Under the pieces are notes generated by a model. That model did no database searches, was not told the origin of the DNA, and was given only the letters and a program-made list of their open reading frames with translations. Of a stretch of DNA of 64,000 nucleotides, positions 43,931 to 56,500 are shown piece after piece. Made by a program: the position numbers and the translations under genes. Within the stretch, counting starts at the first letter, position 1; every line of letters begins with the position of its first letter. Source of the DNA: Steinernema hermaphroditum (taxonomy: Eukaryota > Nematoda > Chromadorea > Rhabditida > Steinernematidae); NCBI GenBank assembly GCA_030435675.1, contig CM059625.1:2604001-2668000 (forward strand), written 5' to 3'.

Positions 43931-46153
43931 ATGAACCATCTTCTTCATTTGGGACTGCAACTCCTCGCCTACGTCTACTTCAACGCAGTCCACGTTGCGT
44001 TCACTGTACTGAACTATCTGTATCCGCGACACATCGTACCTCGTCCCACGAATCGTATCCTCTTCTTGAGTGCCACCAAACTTGCGGAAAAGATCAGAAA
44101 CGGGGAGGTACAGTGGATGTGTCGATGTGTTGTAAATGTAAGGGTGTACGGGGCTCTTCCAGCTAAAATGTGCGGAGGTGATCAGCGCCTATATTACTCG
44201 CATTGAAGAAGTGAATCCGATCATCAATGCTATGGTCTACCCGAATTTCGACAATGCCAGGAAAGAGGCTGAGGCAGTGGACAGGTACTTGAGCGGTTTG
44301 GAGAAGAATTCGGACGAATACGAAAACGTAATTCTATTATCGTATTTTGGAATACTTTGCTATAGTCATGTTGTGGTTATTCGATTTACTGCAAAACCTT
44401 TCGAAGTTTGGTTACCCAAAATCCGAAAATACGGCAGCATCCCGAAACGTTGGGTTTAAAGGCACTGACATCTGACATTTTAGCTGTTTATGTGTATCTT
44501 GTACTTCAAAACATTTCCTTAGCTCGCCAAAACGAAGCCCATCCTTGGTGTTCCGTTCACCCTCAAAGACATCATCAAAGTGAAGGGAATGAACTGCTCG
44601 ATGGGAGTACCGGCAAGAGCTAACTACATCGCCGACGAGGATGCTGCCTACGTGAAGCAGTTCGTTCTTTGTCTTTCACGAACCGGCCAAACGTCCTCTT
44701 TTCCAGACTTAAGGATGCCGGTGGTATTGTGCTCGGACTGACGAACGTACCTGAACTCGCAATGTGGATGGAAACCAATAATCACCTCCACGGCCTCACG
44801 AACAACCCGTATGACTCTCGGCGAACCCCTGGCGGTAGCAGTGGAGGCGAAGGTGCGCTCATCGCTGCTGCCGGATCGGTCATTGGAATTGGATCGGATA
44901 TTGGTTTGCTGTATTGATAACGCTTCGTTAACAGCTGAATAGTTTAGGTGGCTCCATTCGTATGCCCTCCTTTTTCAGCGGTATCTTTGGATTCAAGAAT
45001 ACGCAGTGTAAGTGAACGAGAGTATGGAAAACTAAGATCCCTACAGGGCTACCAGTAAGGATATTTGCCTCAACCTTATACAGGAAAACAACGTTCATAT
45101 TCCGGTTCTATTTTATAAGTTTTTCCTGTTCCTGTTTGCCCCTTAGCCGGAACACACGTAAAAGAGAGATATCATTCACTTGCAGTCGACTGATTTATTG
45201 ACCACTATTTAGTCCTGATCGACCGCAAGGGTCATGAGCCCGAAGGATTTGCCTCTGGCGGACTTCGCAATGAAATGTTCGTTGTTGGCCCAATGTGCCG
45301 ATACATCGAAGACATCCCACTCATGATGAAGATTGGAAACCCGGAAAAGTGCGAGAAGATGAAGTTGGATGAGCCAGTGGACCTTAGCAAGGTTCGCCTT
45401 TACTTCATGGAAGGAATCGATTCTCTCGTGATGGAGCCTCTTCACTGTGATATCTTGGCAAAACTCCGCGAAGTAGGTGTAATTGTTTTCGCTGTTGTTT
45501 TACACTGCCTTTGCAGGCAATCCGCTATCTGGAAACCGACTGTCAGATGACGTCTTTCAAAGTAGACTTCTCCGAAATGAAGTCCGGCTTCGGTTTCTGG
45601 GTGACCGACTTGGAGGCTCCCGAGTGTCCTTCGTTTGCTACCCTTGCTACTGATTTTCACGTATGATCTGGTGATGGGATTTACAAAACAGAGATCTGTT
45701 CAGGGAGATGCCAACTTCCTCGCCGAATTCGGGAAGTGCCTCATCGGTCGCTCTGATCACACAATGGCGGTCATCATCGGTGGCCTCATCGAGCAGTACT
45801 CCATTCATTCGGACGATCGCAAGAAGGAGCTCCGAAGAATCCACGAGAAAATGCGTACCGAACTGCACGCGCTCCTAGAGAAAAACGCTGTTCTTTTGTT
45901 CCCCGGTTTCAGCTATCCCGCTCCCTACCATCACCAGGCTCTTTGGACCGGGTGCAACATCGCCTACACGTCCATCTTCAACAGCATGGGTCTTCCGTCT
46001 TTTGCCGTTCCTACTGGCCTGAACAAGAATGGACTTCCAACAGGAGTTCAGATCGTTGGAGCTCCCAATAACGACGCTCTGTTGCTCGCTGTTGGAAAAA
46101 AGCTGGACAAGGCGTTTGGAGGGTGGACCGCTCCTGGCCTTAGCGTCTGCTGA
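43931..46153 (+). CDS. FAAH2: Fatty-acid amide hydrolase, FAAH2 type
   Basis: Membrane-bound amidase that splits fatty-acid amides such as anandamide-like lipids. Eight exons: 43931-44107, 44163-44327, 44523-44659, 44707-44903, 44948-45007, 45213-45472, 45517-45660, 45704-46153; all junctions keep frame and give 529 aa, matching the usual size of FAAH2. The N-terminus has a hydrophobic anchor (about residues 1-30). The catalytic Lys is in VPFTLKD (exon 3). The two catalytic serines are in PGGSSGGEG (exon 4) and GSDIGGSIRMP (exon 4/5 junction). The C-terminus (AFGGWTAPGLSVC) fits the family. CTTCTAG|GTGAAC precedes the ATG. It is complete with no broken motif, and is the only clear enzyme in the window. 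Upstream lies an empty stretch; downstream are convergent minus-strand membrane protein genes. Confidence 0.95.
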
Positions 46154-46335
46154 TAACCGAACATTTGTTTTTAATGTTTTATTTTTCGTTTATTGTGTGT
46201 GTTGAGTAAACTTTACTTTGAATGGTGCAATATGGAGAGCGCATAAGGTGCAGGTGGCCAATGACAATGGTTATACTGTAAAATGGAGAACATATGGCAA
46301 TGGTAATGATTAACATGATCATAATCTGCTATACT

Positions 46336-46706
46336 TCACAGACAGCAGTCCTCAGTATGGCGATTTTCGATCACCACTGGAAGCTCCATCTTCTGCGGAG
46401 GCTGGCGCAGGACGTCCGGGACAGTGGCGTACTTCTTCTTGCGATACACCGCCACGCTGAAGACAGGAAGTCCCGTTCTTTGACGTCGTTGTCTTGGCTT
46501 TCTGTTTGGTAGCTTTCTAAATATCTCTCCGATTAAATGTCCACTATAACTACTTACCGAAGGATGAACACAGCGGCTGCAGCGAGGACCAACAAGGCGA
46601 AGATCAAATATCCATAGGCTAAGGTCTTCGCATGGTCCTCGTGATGTACCGGAATCTCTCCGGTATTGAAAAAGGAGAGTGGCTCACTAGTGTTAGAAGC
46701 AGACAT
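46336..46706 (-). CDS. TM-1, small single-pass membrane protein
   Basis: 109 aa; exons 46706-46558 and 46516-46336 with a 41-nt phase-2 intron. The N-terminus (about 29 residues) carries an N-glycosylation site (NTS), followed by one membrane segment (AYGYLIFALLVLAAAAVFIL) and a strongly basic stop-transfer tail (RKLPNRKPRQRRQR). It ends in CCL. Topology is predicted outside to inside. GGTCAG lies five bases before the ATG. It is convergent with the amide hydrolase, with the stops 180 bp apart. No known family recognised. Confidence 0.7.
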
Positions 46707-47647
46707 ACCCACTGACCGAACAGGAGGTAGGATGCCCCACTGAAAGACGTGCGTGGCAAGTTCAAATAGGGCGTTGCCCGGATGATAGAATAGGTGACGT
46801 GGTGTCATGTCACCGGTTCAATTCCATTATTGGATTAACGCGGCCCTATGCTGCAAGAGCGCATACCGGAGGAGTTCCGAGAAAATCCTATTATGCTTAT
46901 TACGCTGCAGCAAGGAGCGCGCGGGCGTTCTTTTCAATGTCAGAAACACACTTCCTCAAAAGGCATACTGTAGCCGTGGAATGGGAGCTCAAGTGGAAGT
47001 AGAATTCACCGACCATAGCTCACTATATCAATGGCCTGCGCTGCGGCTCCTAATTTTAGAAAGGGGTTCTACTCAAACTGGGAAAACGCTCTATAAGGCT
47101 CGAACTTAAGGCTTGAAACTACAACTATAAATCTAAAACGAACTACGATAGAAACACATGAAACAAATGAGCGGTGACTGCCGTTTCCCATAAAGGCTGA
47201 AAAATGGTCAAAGCAAGTCAGCTACATATGCGCAGGCCACCTCCCATTTCAAATTCTGGAACTACGCGCAAGCTATGCTCGATACAAAAACTTACCTCCA
47301 GATTATTGCAACTCATTTTACTCGATGCGAAATAACTTAAACCTTACAATGATCAACAAATCAATCGATGGTGTTCGAAAGATCAGCACGCATTACAGAA
47401 CATTAACACAAGATCAATTAAACACAGTCAGTTCAATTAGAACGTGGAGACAGAGGAACATGAACATAATGGCTTATTGATTCTTTTTAGCCATCAGCTA
47501 AAAAGACTTCATTCAGACGACCAGCAGACTGAGATCGTGGCCGTTCACATTTGAGCTGACAACGCATCGCTTGGTCTTCGGATCATTGACGATCTTTCGG
47601 TTAGGCTCACTGAAATACAAGTTATAGGAAGTATGAACTATGACGGC

Positions 47648-48072
47648 TCACTGCGTCTCCTCATCTCGATAGGAACTGACGACGATGTAGGTCATGAGCG
47701 AGGAGAAAACACCGGCCATGGCCAGGAGGCAGATGACAAACACGAACTGCAGCACGATCTGGTCCTTGTCCTCTTCATTCTAAACCACGAACAGTATCTA
47801 CATTATACTGCCCCGAAGATTGATACCTTAGTCTTTGGAGTGTCAGGTGGCGAGGTCGAGCGAATGGGAGCGTTTGCGGAGGGATGCAGACCGAGAGGGC
47901 TATCCATATCACAAGCTTGCACGGTCTTCTCAGAGCCAAGTTTCGTCACAAAATCGCTGCCGATCATTACATCAAGACGAACGGTGATTTTCTGTGGCCA
48001 CGGGTCATTATTCAGGAGCGGGGCAGCGACAGCTCCTGTCGAGAGGATGGCAAGAAGAATGAGCTTATTCAT
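47648..48072 (-). CDS. TM-2, small type I membrane protein
   Basis: 125 aa; exons 48072-47827 and 47779-47648, phase-0 intron of 47 nt (AAG|GTATCA..TTTAG). Signal peptide residues 1-16 (MNKLILLAILSTGAVA), an outer part of about 65 residues with one Cys, an acidic stretch NEEDKDQ, a membrane segment (VFVICLLAMAGVF... at about 92-114) and a short acidic tail. It differs from its neighbours in having a true signal peptide and an intron before, not after, the membrane segment. TTACAG|GTC precedes the ATG. Family unknown. Confidence 0.7.
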
Positions 48073-48792
48073 GACCTGTAAGCACGAAGGTAATGGAGAT
48101 AAACCAGGAGAAAAGGCCACCTGAACCACGCGGTAGACGATACTGAATGGCAAGGCGCTCCACCTCGCGGCGCTAAGAGGCGGTGAAACACAAAATCAAA
48201 TTAAGGCGGCGGGCATAGGTGAGGAAAAGAAGCCAGAAGCTCCGCCTCATAAAATATGGATTCTAGTATGTGCATGTTTCAGTATACACCATTGAAATAG
48301 CTCTCACAATTTGCCATATCTGACTAAAGACGCAAGGTATAAAAACTTTCCTATTTTAACTGCTTCGAAAAGAATTGTGCCAGAAATTATATTTCCAATT
48401 TTGCAGCCGTTCGGAATGCCATAATGTGGAGTCCACACGTAGGCTTCGGCACCACACGGCCTCTCATTTTGTGATACCGTGGGAGTATTCTAGAATGCAA
48501 GTAGCTTAAGAGGAAATAACTTCATGGGTGGTGTGACCCAAGTGAAAGGTAACGTCGAAGTACGCTCAAGAATGAAAGTATAACCACACAACCAGAACAA
48601 AGCCTTTAATATTTCCAATATAATGCCTGGGCTTGAAGCTTTTCGGCAGCGGCTTGCTCGCCGGAGGGGATAAAACTAACATCCCAAAATAACTTTATTC
48701 ATCATGATACTTAAACTCAGTCAACAAAATCAAGCTCGCAAAATATTAACAAGTACGATCCGAGCCTCGCTAGATGAGCGAGTAGGATGATC

Positions 48793-49062
48793 CTAAACGT
48801 GCTGAACCCTGCGACCATGGAATTCGGGATAGATGCGAGCTCTCGCGCTATATCTCCGTCTAAAACATAGTAGTACGGTAACTCAGAGATGCAGTGTTAG
48901 AGCTTACCTAATGTTCTTGAGCTCCGTTATGACAATGTTAAGAACGACGATGGTCGCGAAGATGGCGAGCAACAAAAAAAGCGATCCGAAGACGATGAGG
49001 TGCTCACGACGTTCACAGTAGAGCTTGGTGTGGTACTTAAGACACTCCTTGAAGATGACCAT
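48793..49062 (-). CDS. TM-3, small single-pass membrane protein
   Basis: 73 aa; exons 49062-48908 and 48859-48793, 48-nt phase-2 intron (GTAAGC..TTTTAG) just after the membrane segment. The N-terminal 20 residues contain two cysteines (C7, C16), then HLIVFGSLFLLLAIFATIVV is the membrane span. The tail is short, very basic (RRRYSARAR) and ends VQHV. Paralogue of TM-4: same intron, same spacing of two cysteines before the span, same last residues QHV. No signal peptide. Confidence 0.7.
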
Positions 49063-49731
49063 TGCGGAATGTAGGGCCTAATCTCTGTGATGACAAAGTT
49101 AGCAATAGTCCTGAAATCTCAGAATGCGCGAAAGAAAAGACATCCACGATGGGTGGAAACATCTTCCCATCTGAGGGAAACGAAGATTTGAGGTGGCGCG
49201 GCGGTCGTTCCAAAACAGAAAAAAACATGACTATAACTATCTCGGTGGTACAACGATCGTCGAAGAGTACAGATCAGAAAGCACTTGTAGGCGGGAATAT
49301 TTCACCTTTTTTGCGGTGTTTGGATGGATTTCATACTGGCAAACATATTTGTGCTCGAAACCTTGAGTGGAGCGAGCGAAATGTTTTAGGGAGGAGCCGC
49401 AATGGAAAGAGAATTGCAATTTTTGTTTGTAAGCAAAGCGTGGACGCTAATTAGAGCATGGTCTGTATAATTAGACACCCTGCCAAAGTCCGCCCAATTA
49501 AGGCTTGCCATGAAAAGACAGCAGAGAAATGTCAACTTTTTCCACATATCAGAAACAAGGAAGTTTGACCACTGAAACATGAGAAAATAAACGAAGAAAG
49601 GAAGAGAGGACCCTTTAACGAGGAACAAATTTGAAACAAAAATAACAACTCTTATGGATATACTTCTTTCTTTCCTGGTAAAGAGAATCTGTAACTTCCC
49701 GTATAACAGGCACATCCTTCTCGGTCTAAGG

Positions 49732-49995
49732 CTAATTTCCAGGCCAAGACGAGTCCAAAGCAGAGGTAGGTATCGAGCCGGGAACCAGGAACTCAAAATC
49801 TATTTTGTTAAACAATCCGCATGTGGCTTCCTCCACAACTGTCTCAATTGTGGAAGGATACCCCGGGTCCCTAAATTTCACGAAAAAGTTGTTATATTGC
49901 CCGTCTTCTATTCGGTTTGAGTCGAAGTCAGACTCAGAATCCGTGCCCGTCTGGGGACTCTGATTTTTGCCAACACTACCTCCGAACCAGTTCAT
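49732..49995 (-). CDS. Soluble acidic open frame, unrecognised
   Basis: An 87-aa frame from ATG 49995, or an exon of a larger gene. Ser/Asp/Glu-rich at the start (DSESDFDSNRIEDG), then YPSTIETVVEEATCGLFNKI. It has no membrane segment, unlike its neighbours TM-3 and TM-4. No splice sites were found to extend it. The composition looks coding, but no homologue is recognised. Confidence 0.35.
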   Translation of the reverse strand: MNWFGGSVGKNQSPQTGTDSESDFDSNRIEDGQYNNFFVKFRDPGYPSTIETVVEEATCGLFNKIDFEFLVPGSIPTSALDSSWPGN

Positions 49996-50205
49996 GTGGA
50001 GAAGAAAAAAACACATCCGAGTCGACTACTGTCCGCTAATCATTCCCTCTCATTACGTGTTCGCCGTTATTCACGATATAGCGCTATTTTAAGCGTTATT
50101 TTTATTTAAATTCCATCACACGGCATGTCACTTCAACAAAAATAGATAGCAAAGAAATGGGATCTATCGGGACATGGGTGATGTTCGTGTCGGAGACCTC
50201 TTCCT

Positions 50206-50535
50206 TCAGACATGCTGAATGGTCTTGGCGGTAGGATTGAAGGCGGTAGAGTGGATCTTGCAAGGCAGGATGCGGCCCGACTCTTGCTGGATGATGCGAA
50301 TGACCGTCTTACCGGTAGAACCATAACAGCCACTGAATACACATGAGTTGAAAAATCATCGTACAAAAAATCGGAATACTTACTGAATAAGGCGAACTTG
50401 CATGAGACCGATTTGCAGTACCATAGCGATCAAAATGAGAATCAGCGCGAAGAGAATGACCGTGGTAGCCTGTTCAGCAAGATCTTCACAGAGCTTTTGT
50501 TCCATGTGTTCACGGCAGGCATTCAATGCGAACAT
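50206..50535 (-). CDS. TM-4, small single-pass membrane protein
   Basis: 92 aa; exons 50535-50384 and 50332-50206, 51-nt phase-2 intron. Two cysteines before the span, then TTVILFALILILIAMVLQIG as membrane segment. The second exon encodes a tail of about 42 residues (HGCYGSTGKTVIRII...) ending TIQHV. TTTTTTCAG lies a dozen bases before the ATG, the strongest acceptor in this array. Paralogue of TM-3. Confidence 0.72.
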
Positions 50536-52120
50536 ATTTGGAAACGGGTTCTGAAAAAATGCACGGATAATACAGGAGTAAATGACGATTGATAAGTGCC
50601 TCGCAGAGGATAAGGCCCGACTTTCCAGGAGGGTCAACCTTCCTCCAGATGAGGAGGTGATCCGACTGATCTCCCTACCGTGGATCACAATTTATAGGAT
50701 AGCAAGCCGCGACGCTGCTCCGGTGAGGCGAGCCGCGCCGCTCATGAATGCTGCACAAATCGCGACGCATCGTCCAGCCGGAGAGATACCGTGACTCAAC
50801 GCGTGTGCGTTTTTGCACGCACAAACTGTCTGGATCGCCGTCGCTGGGAAAATGAGCGTTCGGGAGGAAACAAACGGTGCAAAGGGACAAGCTGATCAAG
50901 CCAACTCGCTGTTTTCCGGGCAAACGGATCACATCACAGAATACCAATTCTTGTAAGCCGCCATAGATCCCGCAAACTCGCAAATTGCCAGGGAAAAGCG
51001 TATTGTGACTTAGCTAATGTGACACATCTTTTCGGACGATTTGTGCAGCATTCATGAACGGCGCGGTTCGCGTCATAGGTCTGCCGTCACCGGTCACCTG
51101 ATACCGGTGCGGCATAAATCTAAGTCAGTCAATACAGTATTACCTCGAAGCTAATCTTTCCACATCGTCGGTTTTTTAATGTCAAGAAGGACGCGATAGA
51201 AGCGACATATACCAACTAGTTCTACGTCAGCGGTCTTTACGAGATCCCCGCGCAGCACCTCATCAAAAGAGAAACATTACAAAGGACGGATTTTCAGCAG
51301 TAATTTTTGTTAGATCACGAGATATGTATGTCTGTTGGAATTGCGGTAAGGCGCGATGTCCGCAACGATAAGCGGCATATCGTATCATTTATATATTGTA
51401 CACTGTGCCACGCAATTATGTCGGGAAGCTTTATAGAGGAATTTGAGAAACTATTAGCTAATACACATGCTGGGGTGAGTGAGATTTACATTGCTTCGTA
51501 GAGATCCAGAGAGCTGCCAGTGGTCGCCGAGTCCTAGTACGGATAAGCGACCTGCGGATTGTAGCTGAATCTAGGCACATCGATATGGACTTCCGCGGCA
51601 ACCACCTTCGCTCGCCTCTGATAGTACCTGAAAATGGTCCGGTCATTATTTGTGAAACGTAGTAAGTTAACAGTGAATGAGAAAGAGACCGAATCTAGTA
51701 CTTATCAAAACGGTTCAAATGGACACCTCAGGGAGATGGTGGCGGGACGCCGATATTTGGGCGCTTGTGGATAGCGTTGACATTCAAGTTAAAAAACGCC
51801 GAGTGGAGTCGAACTAGCGCATGAAAAAAAGTCGAATATTTCGCGCGTACGCTCGCCATTTTCAATGGCACGGCGTGATCCGCTAGATCAAATTGTGGGT
51901 CCCACTGCACTGCGACAGATCGGGTAGGTGGAGGTCGAAAAAGTTCCTTGAGTCCAGTCGTGAATGGCCGAGTTTCCGAGTCGAATTGAGCCAAAAAAGT
52001 CTTGTTGTTTTGAGGCTTGATGCTCGTTGAGATTCGTTGGTTTGCCCAAGCCGAAAAAGGGGTCTAGTTCGAAGGTCAAAGCCGAAAAAAGCGTCTCTAT
52101 CGCGACTCGAAGTGCCAACC
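50536..52120. other. Intergenic, no gene seen
   Basis: Short frames only. The antisense frame at 50675-50983 has no support. Confidence 0.4.
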
Positions 52121-52213
52121 CTATTCGTGGTTTTTGTTTCATTCGCGTTTTTGCTATTCGCGCTATTCAAAAAAAAAAAAAAAAACAAAAACGCTATTCG
52201 CGTTTTTGTTTCA
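52121..52213 (+). repeat. Poly-A tract between short direct repeats (retroposition-like scar)
   Basis: Seventeen A at 52169-52185, flanked by near-identical copies of CTATTCG(T/C)GTTTTTGTTTCA at 52121-52141 and 52194-52213. Direct repeats around a poly-A stretch resemble the target duplication of a retroposed fragment, though local slippage is also possible. Confidence 0.6.
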
Positions 52214-52377
52214 ACGTTTTTTACTGGCTATTCCCTTGAGTTAGAATTCAAGATGACGGCAAATTCGAAAACGATGGTTTGGACTCGAAACTCGGTCTCG
52301 ATAGGTTATTGGGAACCGACTTGTAATCGTTTGAAAAATCTAAACAATTCCGGAGTTGGATTCGGATTCGATCGGCA

Positions 52378-52726
52378 TCACTGGTGCGACAAGGGACCCT
52401 TGCGGTAGGTGTTATTGCTGTTGCGACTGTCATCGCTGTTGGAGGGTGTCCCGTTGATTCTGACACTGCTGTTGTGCACCCTTAGTAGACACCGTGCGAC
52501 AGACACCGCCTTGTCCTTTTCAAAAGACAGTCGCAAATTTAGACCCCTCGATCATTTTAAAAGCGTTTCTTTAAGGGCTAGTTGAGAACTAAACCTACTT
52601 GTTAATCTGATGACCAATGAAGACACCAAAGTAGAACGAGCAGACGGCCACCAGAAGCCAAATGCAGAAAAACGTCGTCAAACTGATTCCATAATATTCC
52701 AATGTCTCGAGGATTGTGCTGATCAT
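52378..52726 (-). CDS. TM-5, small single-pass membrane protein
   Basis: 98 aa; exons 52726-52599 and 52546-52378, 52-nt phase-2 intron. A short N-terminus is followed by the membrane segment SLTTFFCIWLLVAVCSFYFG and the first exon ends at HQIN. The second exon encodes a basic then Ser/Asn-rich tail (NGTPSNSDDSRNSNNTYRKG). The acceptor (ATCGAG) is weak, but the frame behind it stays open for 56 codons. If intron 1 is not removed the protein stops at 43 aa. TTTTTTCAG at about 52776 lies 50 bases upstream of ATG. Confidence 0.6.
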
Positions 52727-52775
52727 CTTGGGTTCTTTTGAAGATCGAATAGAGTAAACAGATGGGCACAAAATC

Positions 52776-55700
52776 TGAAAAAACATCAGCAATTGACATA
52801 TGACTTCGACACAATATAACACGTGCGTAGCAATAAAATAAGACGGATTTACGTTGTGCCATGAACGACAAAGACTCGCCGAACGCAAACGGACTCGTCG
52901 GCCGATGAGGTGCTAGCGCGAACGCGATAGATTGCGCGTAAACGGAACAAAACGAAACAGCCAATTAAGTGCCCGACTGACTGCATACCTCGAGTCACGT
53001 CGACCGGCAAGGTGCAATTGGCGCCGGCGGGCCAACGATGCTTGCGCACAATTAAAACGTCACTTTCGAAATTCCAAGACGAACAGGAAAAGTGCTGACT
53101 CACAACGGTAAACAGGAAGGGTGGGCGCCACTAAAAAGGACGGCGTGTCTGCTGACCCAAAACAATGTAAATAAGCCTCAAGCAAGTGGCGCCCAAAACA
53201 TTGTCCGCAAATAGAACTAATTACTAATGGCGGAAGGTCGGTGCCATCCGCGAACGTCGGAAACGAGCACATCTTTGCAGGAATTTCGCTATTGTTCGAT
53301 AAGTATTATTAATCGTCTGTAAAGGAAACAAAACGATAACATAATATTACAAATACATAATCTTTTTGGAGGGCTACGTTGATCAGTCATCGAATCTGCT
53401 GAGGACTGACAAAAGGAAACAAATGGCAATGGAGCCAACCACCACTGCCAAAGATCTACCGCGTCGATCAGCCACTGAACGCGAACCGACTGAGGTACAA
53501 AAGGCTAATGAGATGGGCGTTCAGATAAGAGGCACGGCGAACAATCGGAGGCGGAAGGCGCTTGCACTTTTGAGGTTGCACTTTCTTAATATGTCTTTTG
53601 CACTTAACGCTGAGGAGGTGGCGCCGGAAGTTGTAATCATAAAGCACGTCTAGCAATGGAACATCTCAAAGCTACTGATGGAATTTCGAGTTTTGAGTGT
53701 GGATGCTGATGACGTTCGCGATCCGATCCTGAAAAAGCGATCCTGATTTCTGTTTCACAGCTGTACTGATAGACAATTCATCGAAATTACGAACGATCTC
53801 GTATATCGGTAGAAAACTTCGAAAAATGTTCCGAAACGTAGAAACCGTTATTTTGAATAACAGACGATTTTAATGGTTGCCAATTAAGCTCATAAAGAAC
53901 GCCATTGCCCTCAAGACGACGGTACGTTTTTGCCCTTTTAAAGAAAGCCACAACCAGCCCAGTTCGATCACATGTGTTTCCGCTTTAAAATGTGGGAATT
54001 CTAAAACGTCGATCGTGAAAAAAAATACCAAAAAAACAGGCCTCACGTGCAACATTTGAATTGAAACGATGACATCTCAAAGGGAGCGCTTGTATCCGAC
54101 ACCTGCTCTTCGAAGCAGACTGCGCAACAAATTCTAAAGAAGCGAAATGGCCGTTTGCACCTGCCCTTCCCTCAACAGATCACTGATCTACTCGCGGTTG
54201 AACCGAGGCACTGGCGCCATAAAAGCGATATTGACAATTTCCCACAACGTAAATATTCGCAACAAAAGCGATATTATGACGGAAAGGTAAAAATACGAGG
54301 GACTAGCAAAAAGAACGTTTTGTTCGGTAGCCAGTAGTGTTTCGAGGTTAGCTGCTTTGAGTTGACTTCGGTGGTGGAGATCTGTTCGGTAAGATGCATT
54401 AATTAATTGTGCAAAAACCTACCAACATCTGAAAAAGAGAAAAAATCAACTTATAAACTGACCGGTGAACAGAAATGTAAGAATTTCGTTGGTTGTCTTT
54501 TGTACGTTGCACACTGTGGATGGCTTTCCAATCCGTTTGCTGGATTCCACCGATGTGCCTCTACCATAATTTGTTTCTCAGAAACTAAGGTCGCCTAAGA
54601 CTTTGAAGTGTTCCTTGCCCCGTGCAGATCCGCGACTGCGGTGTGCTACTGGCCTCCTTGTGTTTACGAGACATCGGGCACGGTGTGTTTCCGTTTACAC
54701 GTGCCTGGAAATCGTATTCGGGGACATTTAATCAAAATCCAAAGCAACCTGTTGCTACTGGCCACTTTTCATACGGTAGCCATCTAATTTATCTAGACAG
54801 GGCATTGCTTGTGACAACGGTCTCGACACGGCCAACCTGACATCTTTATTCGTCAGAAACGGTTGCGCGCGAATGCTGTTTTGCTATGTTTCAATGGGCA
54901 TGTGACTTGAAAAACACAGCATCCCAATGCAATCCGAAGATTCCTAGAGGAAAACGCTCGAATCGTCTATCTCTTCTCTTGATGCATAACACCGTGTAAC
55001 AACTGCACTCGACTTTCATTTCACATATCGGCTCTCGTCGCGACAAGCCTTCAGTTTTCTCCTCTAACTACGGCTACTCCTTTCAGATGGAATTTGAAAA
55101 TGGTGACAATTGGATACATCGCAAGTTCGAGTGAGTGCCGTTCGGAGAACGAATTAATGAAGCGGAAGTGGCTCTCATTACGGCTTTTGTGAATGGCTTT
55201 CGTTTCCACACACCGCGAATGCAAATATCGCAAATTAAACAGGAAACTTCGTACGTTCATCCAAAGTTGGATAATTATGTCACTGTACACTGTGTTACGG
55301 TAACACTGTGCACTGGCATCATGTGTACATTAAAGGTAGGATTTGGGTAGATAGAAAAGTGTAAAACTGTAGAGTTCAAGGTAAATTCACCGATAAAGCA
55401 GATAATAGGTCTCTTCGTTCCAGAAGAGAAGTCCTCCTTGAAACCCCTTAGCAGAATCAACACATCACGGTGTTGGTAGACTCCTTGTCGTCCGTTAACC
55501 CTTAAATGTAGATCAAGTAGCCTATTTCTTATCTATGAGGAAGACACTGTCTTTTAGAATTGGGTAAAGAGCGAAACCCCACTAAAAACGGAAACTTGTA
55601 GTGGAGTTTCTACTCAAAATGCAACATCATCTGAAGGAACTTACGTACGTGGAGTTGTTGTCCAACGAGGACTGGTCTACAGGGAAGATATTCCTGATTT

Positions 55701-56480
55701 GCCTCGCTCGTCGGACTCTCATCGCTTTTCTTATCAATTCTTATAAACGAATGTCTTTCGCTGGCTACACGAAATATATCACCGCTGGAGTCGTTCGTAA
55801 TCACCTCTTAAGCAGCTATTTCTGGAGACTGTTGTTCAAATAAATGATTATCCAATTTAAGGGTTGCTTTCTTTGTTGATGTCCTTCTTCTATATAATTT
55901 CATCATGTGGTAATGGTAATCTGATGTATTGGGTAAATAAAGTTGAATCTCTGCGGGCAAGGAACATCAACACGAACGCTTCGGGCATCACACCCTAGCA
56001 GTTTTTTATGTTGTTGTTGTGGAAGCGCAAAAGACTCATAAGGGGTGGCTGACTGTAAACAGCTGCTTGCTCGTTATTCTGTTTAGATTTTTGTAGGTAC
56101 CTCTGTGCTTTCAGAAAAGTGGAGTCCGATGACACACAGTGATAGCGACCGTCTGATCCCTCGGATGAGTAATCGCTCTGAATAATACAGCGAATCGGCC
56201 AGATTCCCACCGCCCGCGGCAGTCCACTGTCATGAGATCATCCCTATTCGACGCCGCTCTAGTTTGGATTACCGAGCGTAGAAGTAAACTGCGTGTTTTT
56301 TTCAATATTTCGCCTGTTTGCTGGGCCTTTACAAATGAACGGGCTGCTCAAATCTCTCATCATAGAATGAACAAGGCTCTTTCCCTTTTTTAACGGTTAA
56401 TTTTTTTAAGAAGCACTAAATTCGAGTTCAAGGAATATACCGCGGGGCTACGACTGAGAGCGAGATATCTGTCCTCTGTT
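52776..56480. other. Gene-poor stretch in the membrane protein array
   Basis: Frames at 53366-53653 (+, polar, basic) and 55618-55843 (+, ending near an AATAAA) are the best candidates but lack splice or signal features. Nothing I can support as a gene. Confidence 0.35.
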
Positions 56481-56500
56481 ACAGTCATTTGTCCAGAGCC

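Noticed and set aside
47779..47808. 29-nt ultra-short intron in TM-2
   Set aside because: An upstream donor (AAG|GTATCA) in the same phase gives a 47-nt intron like all the others, so the 29-nt reading is not needed.
50206..50332. GCYGSTGKT in TM-4 as a P-loop
   Set aside because: Spacing does not match GxxxxGK[ST], and the protein is far too small for an NTPase domain.
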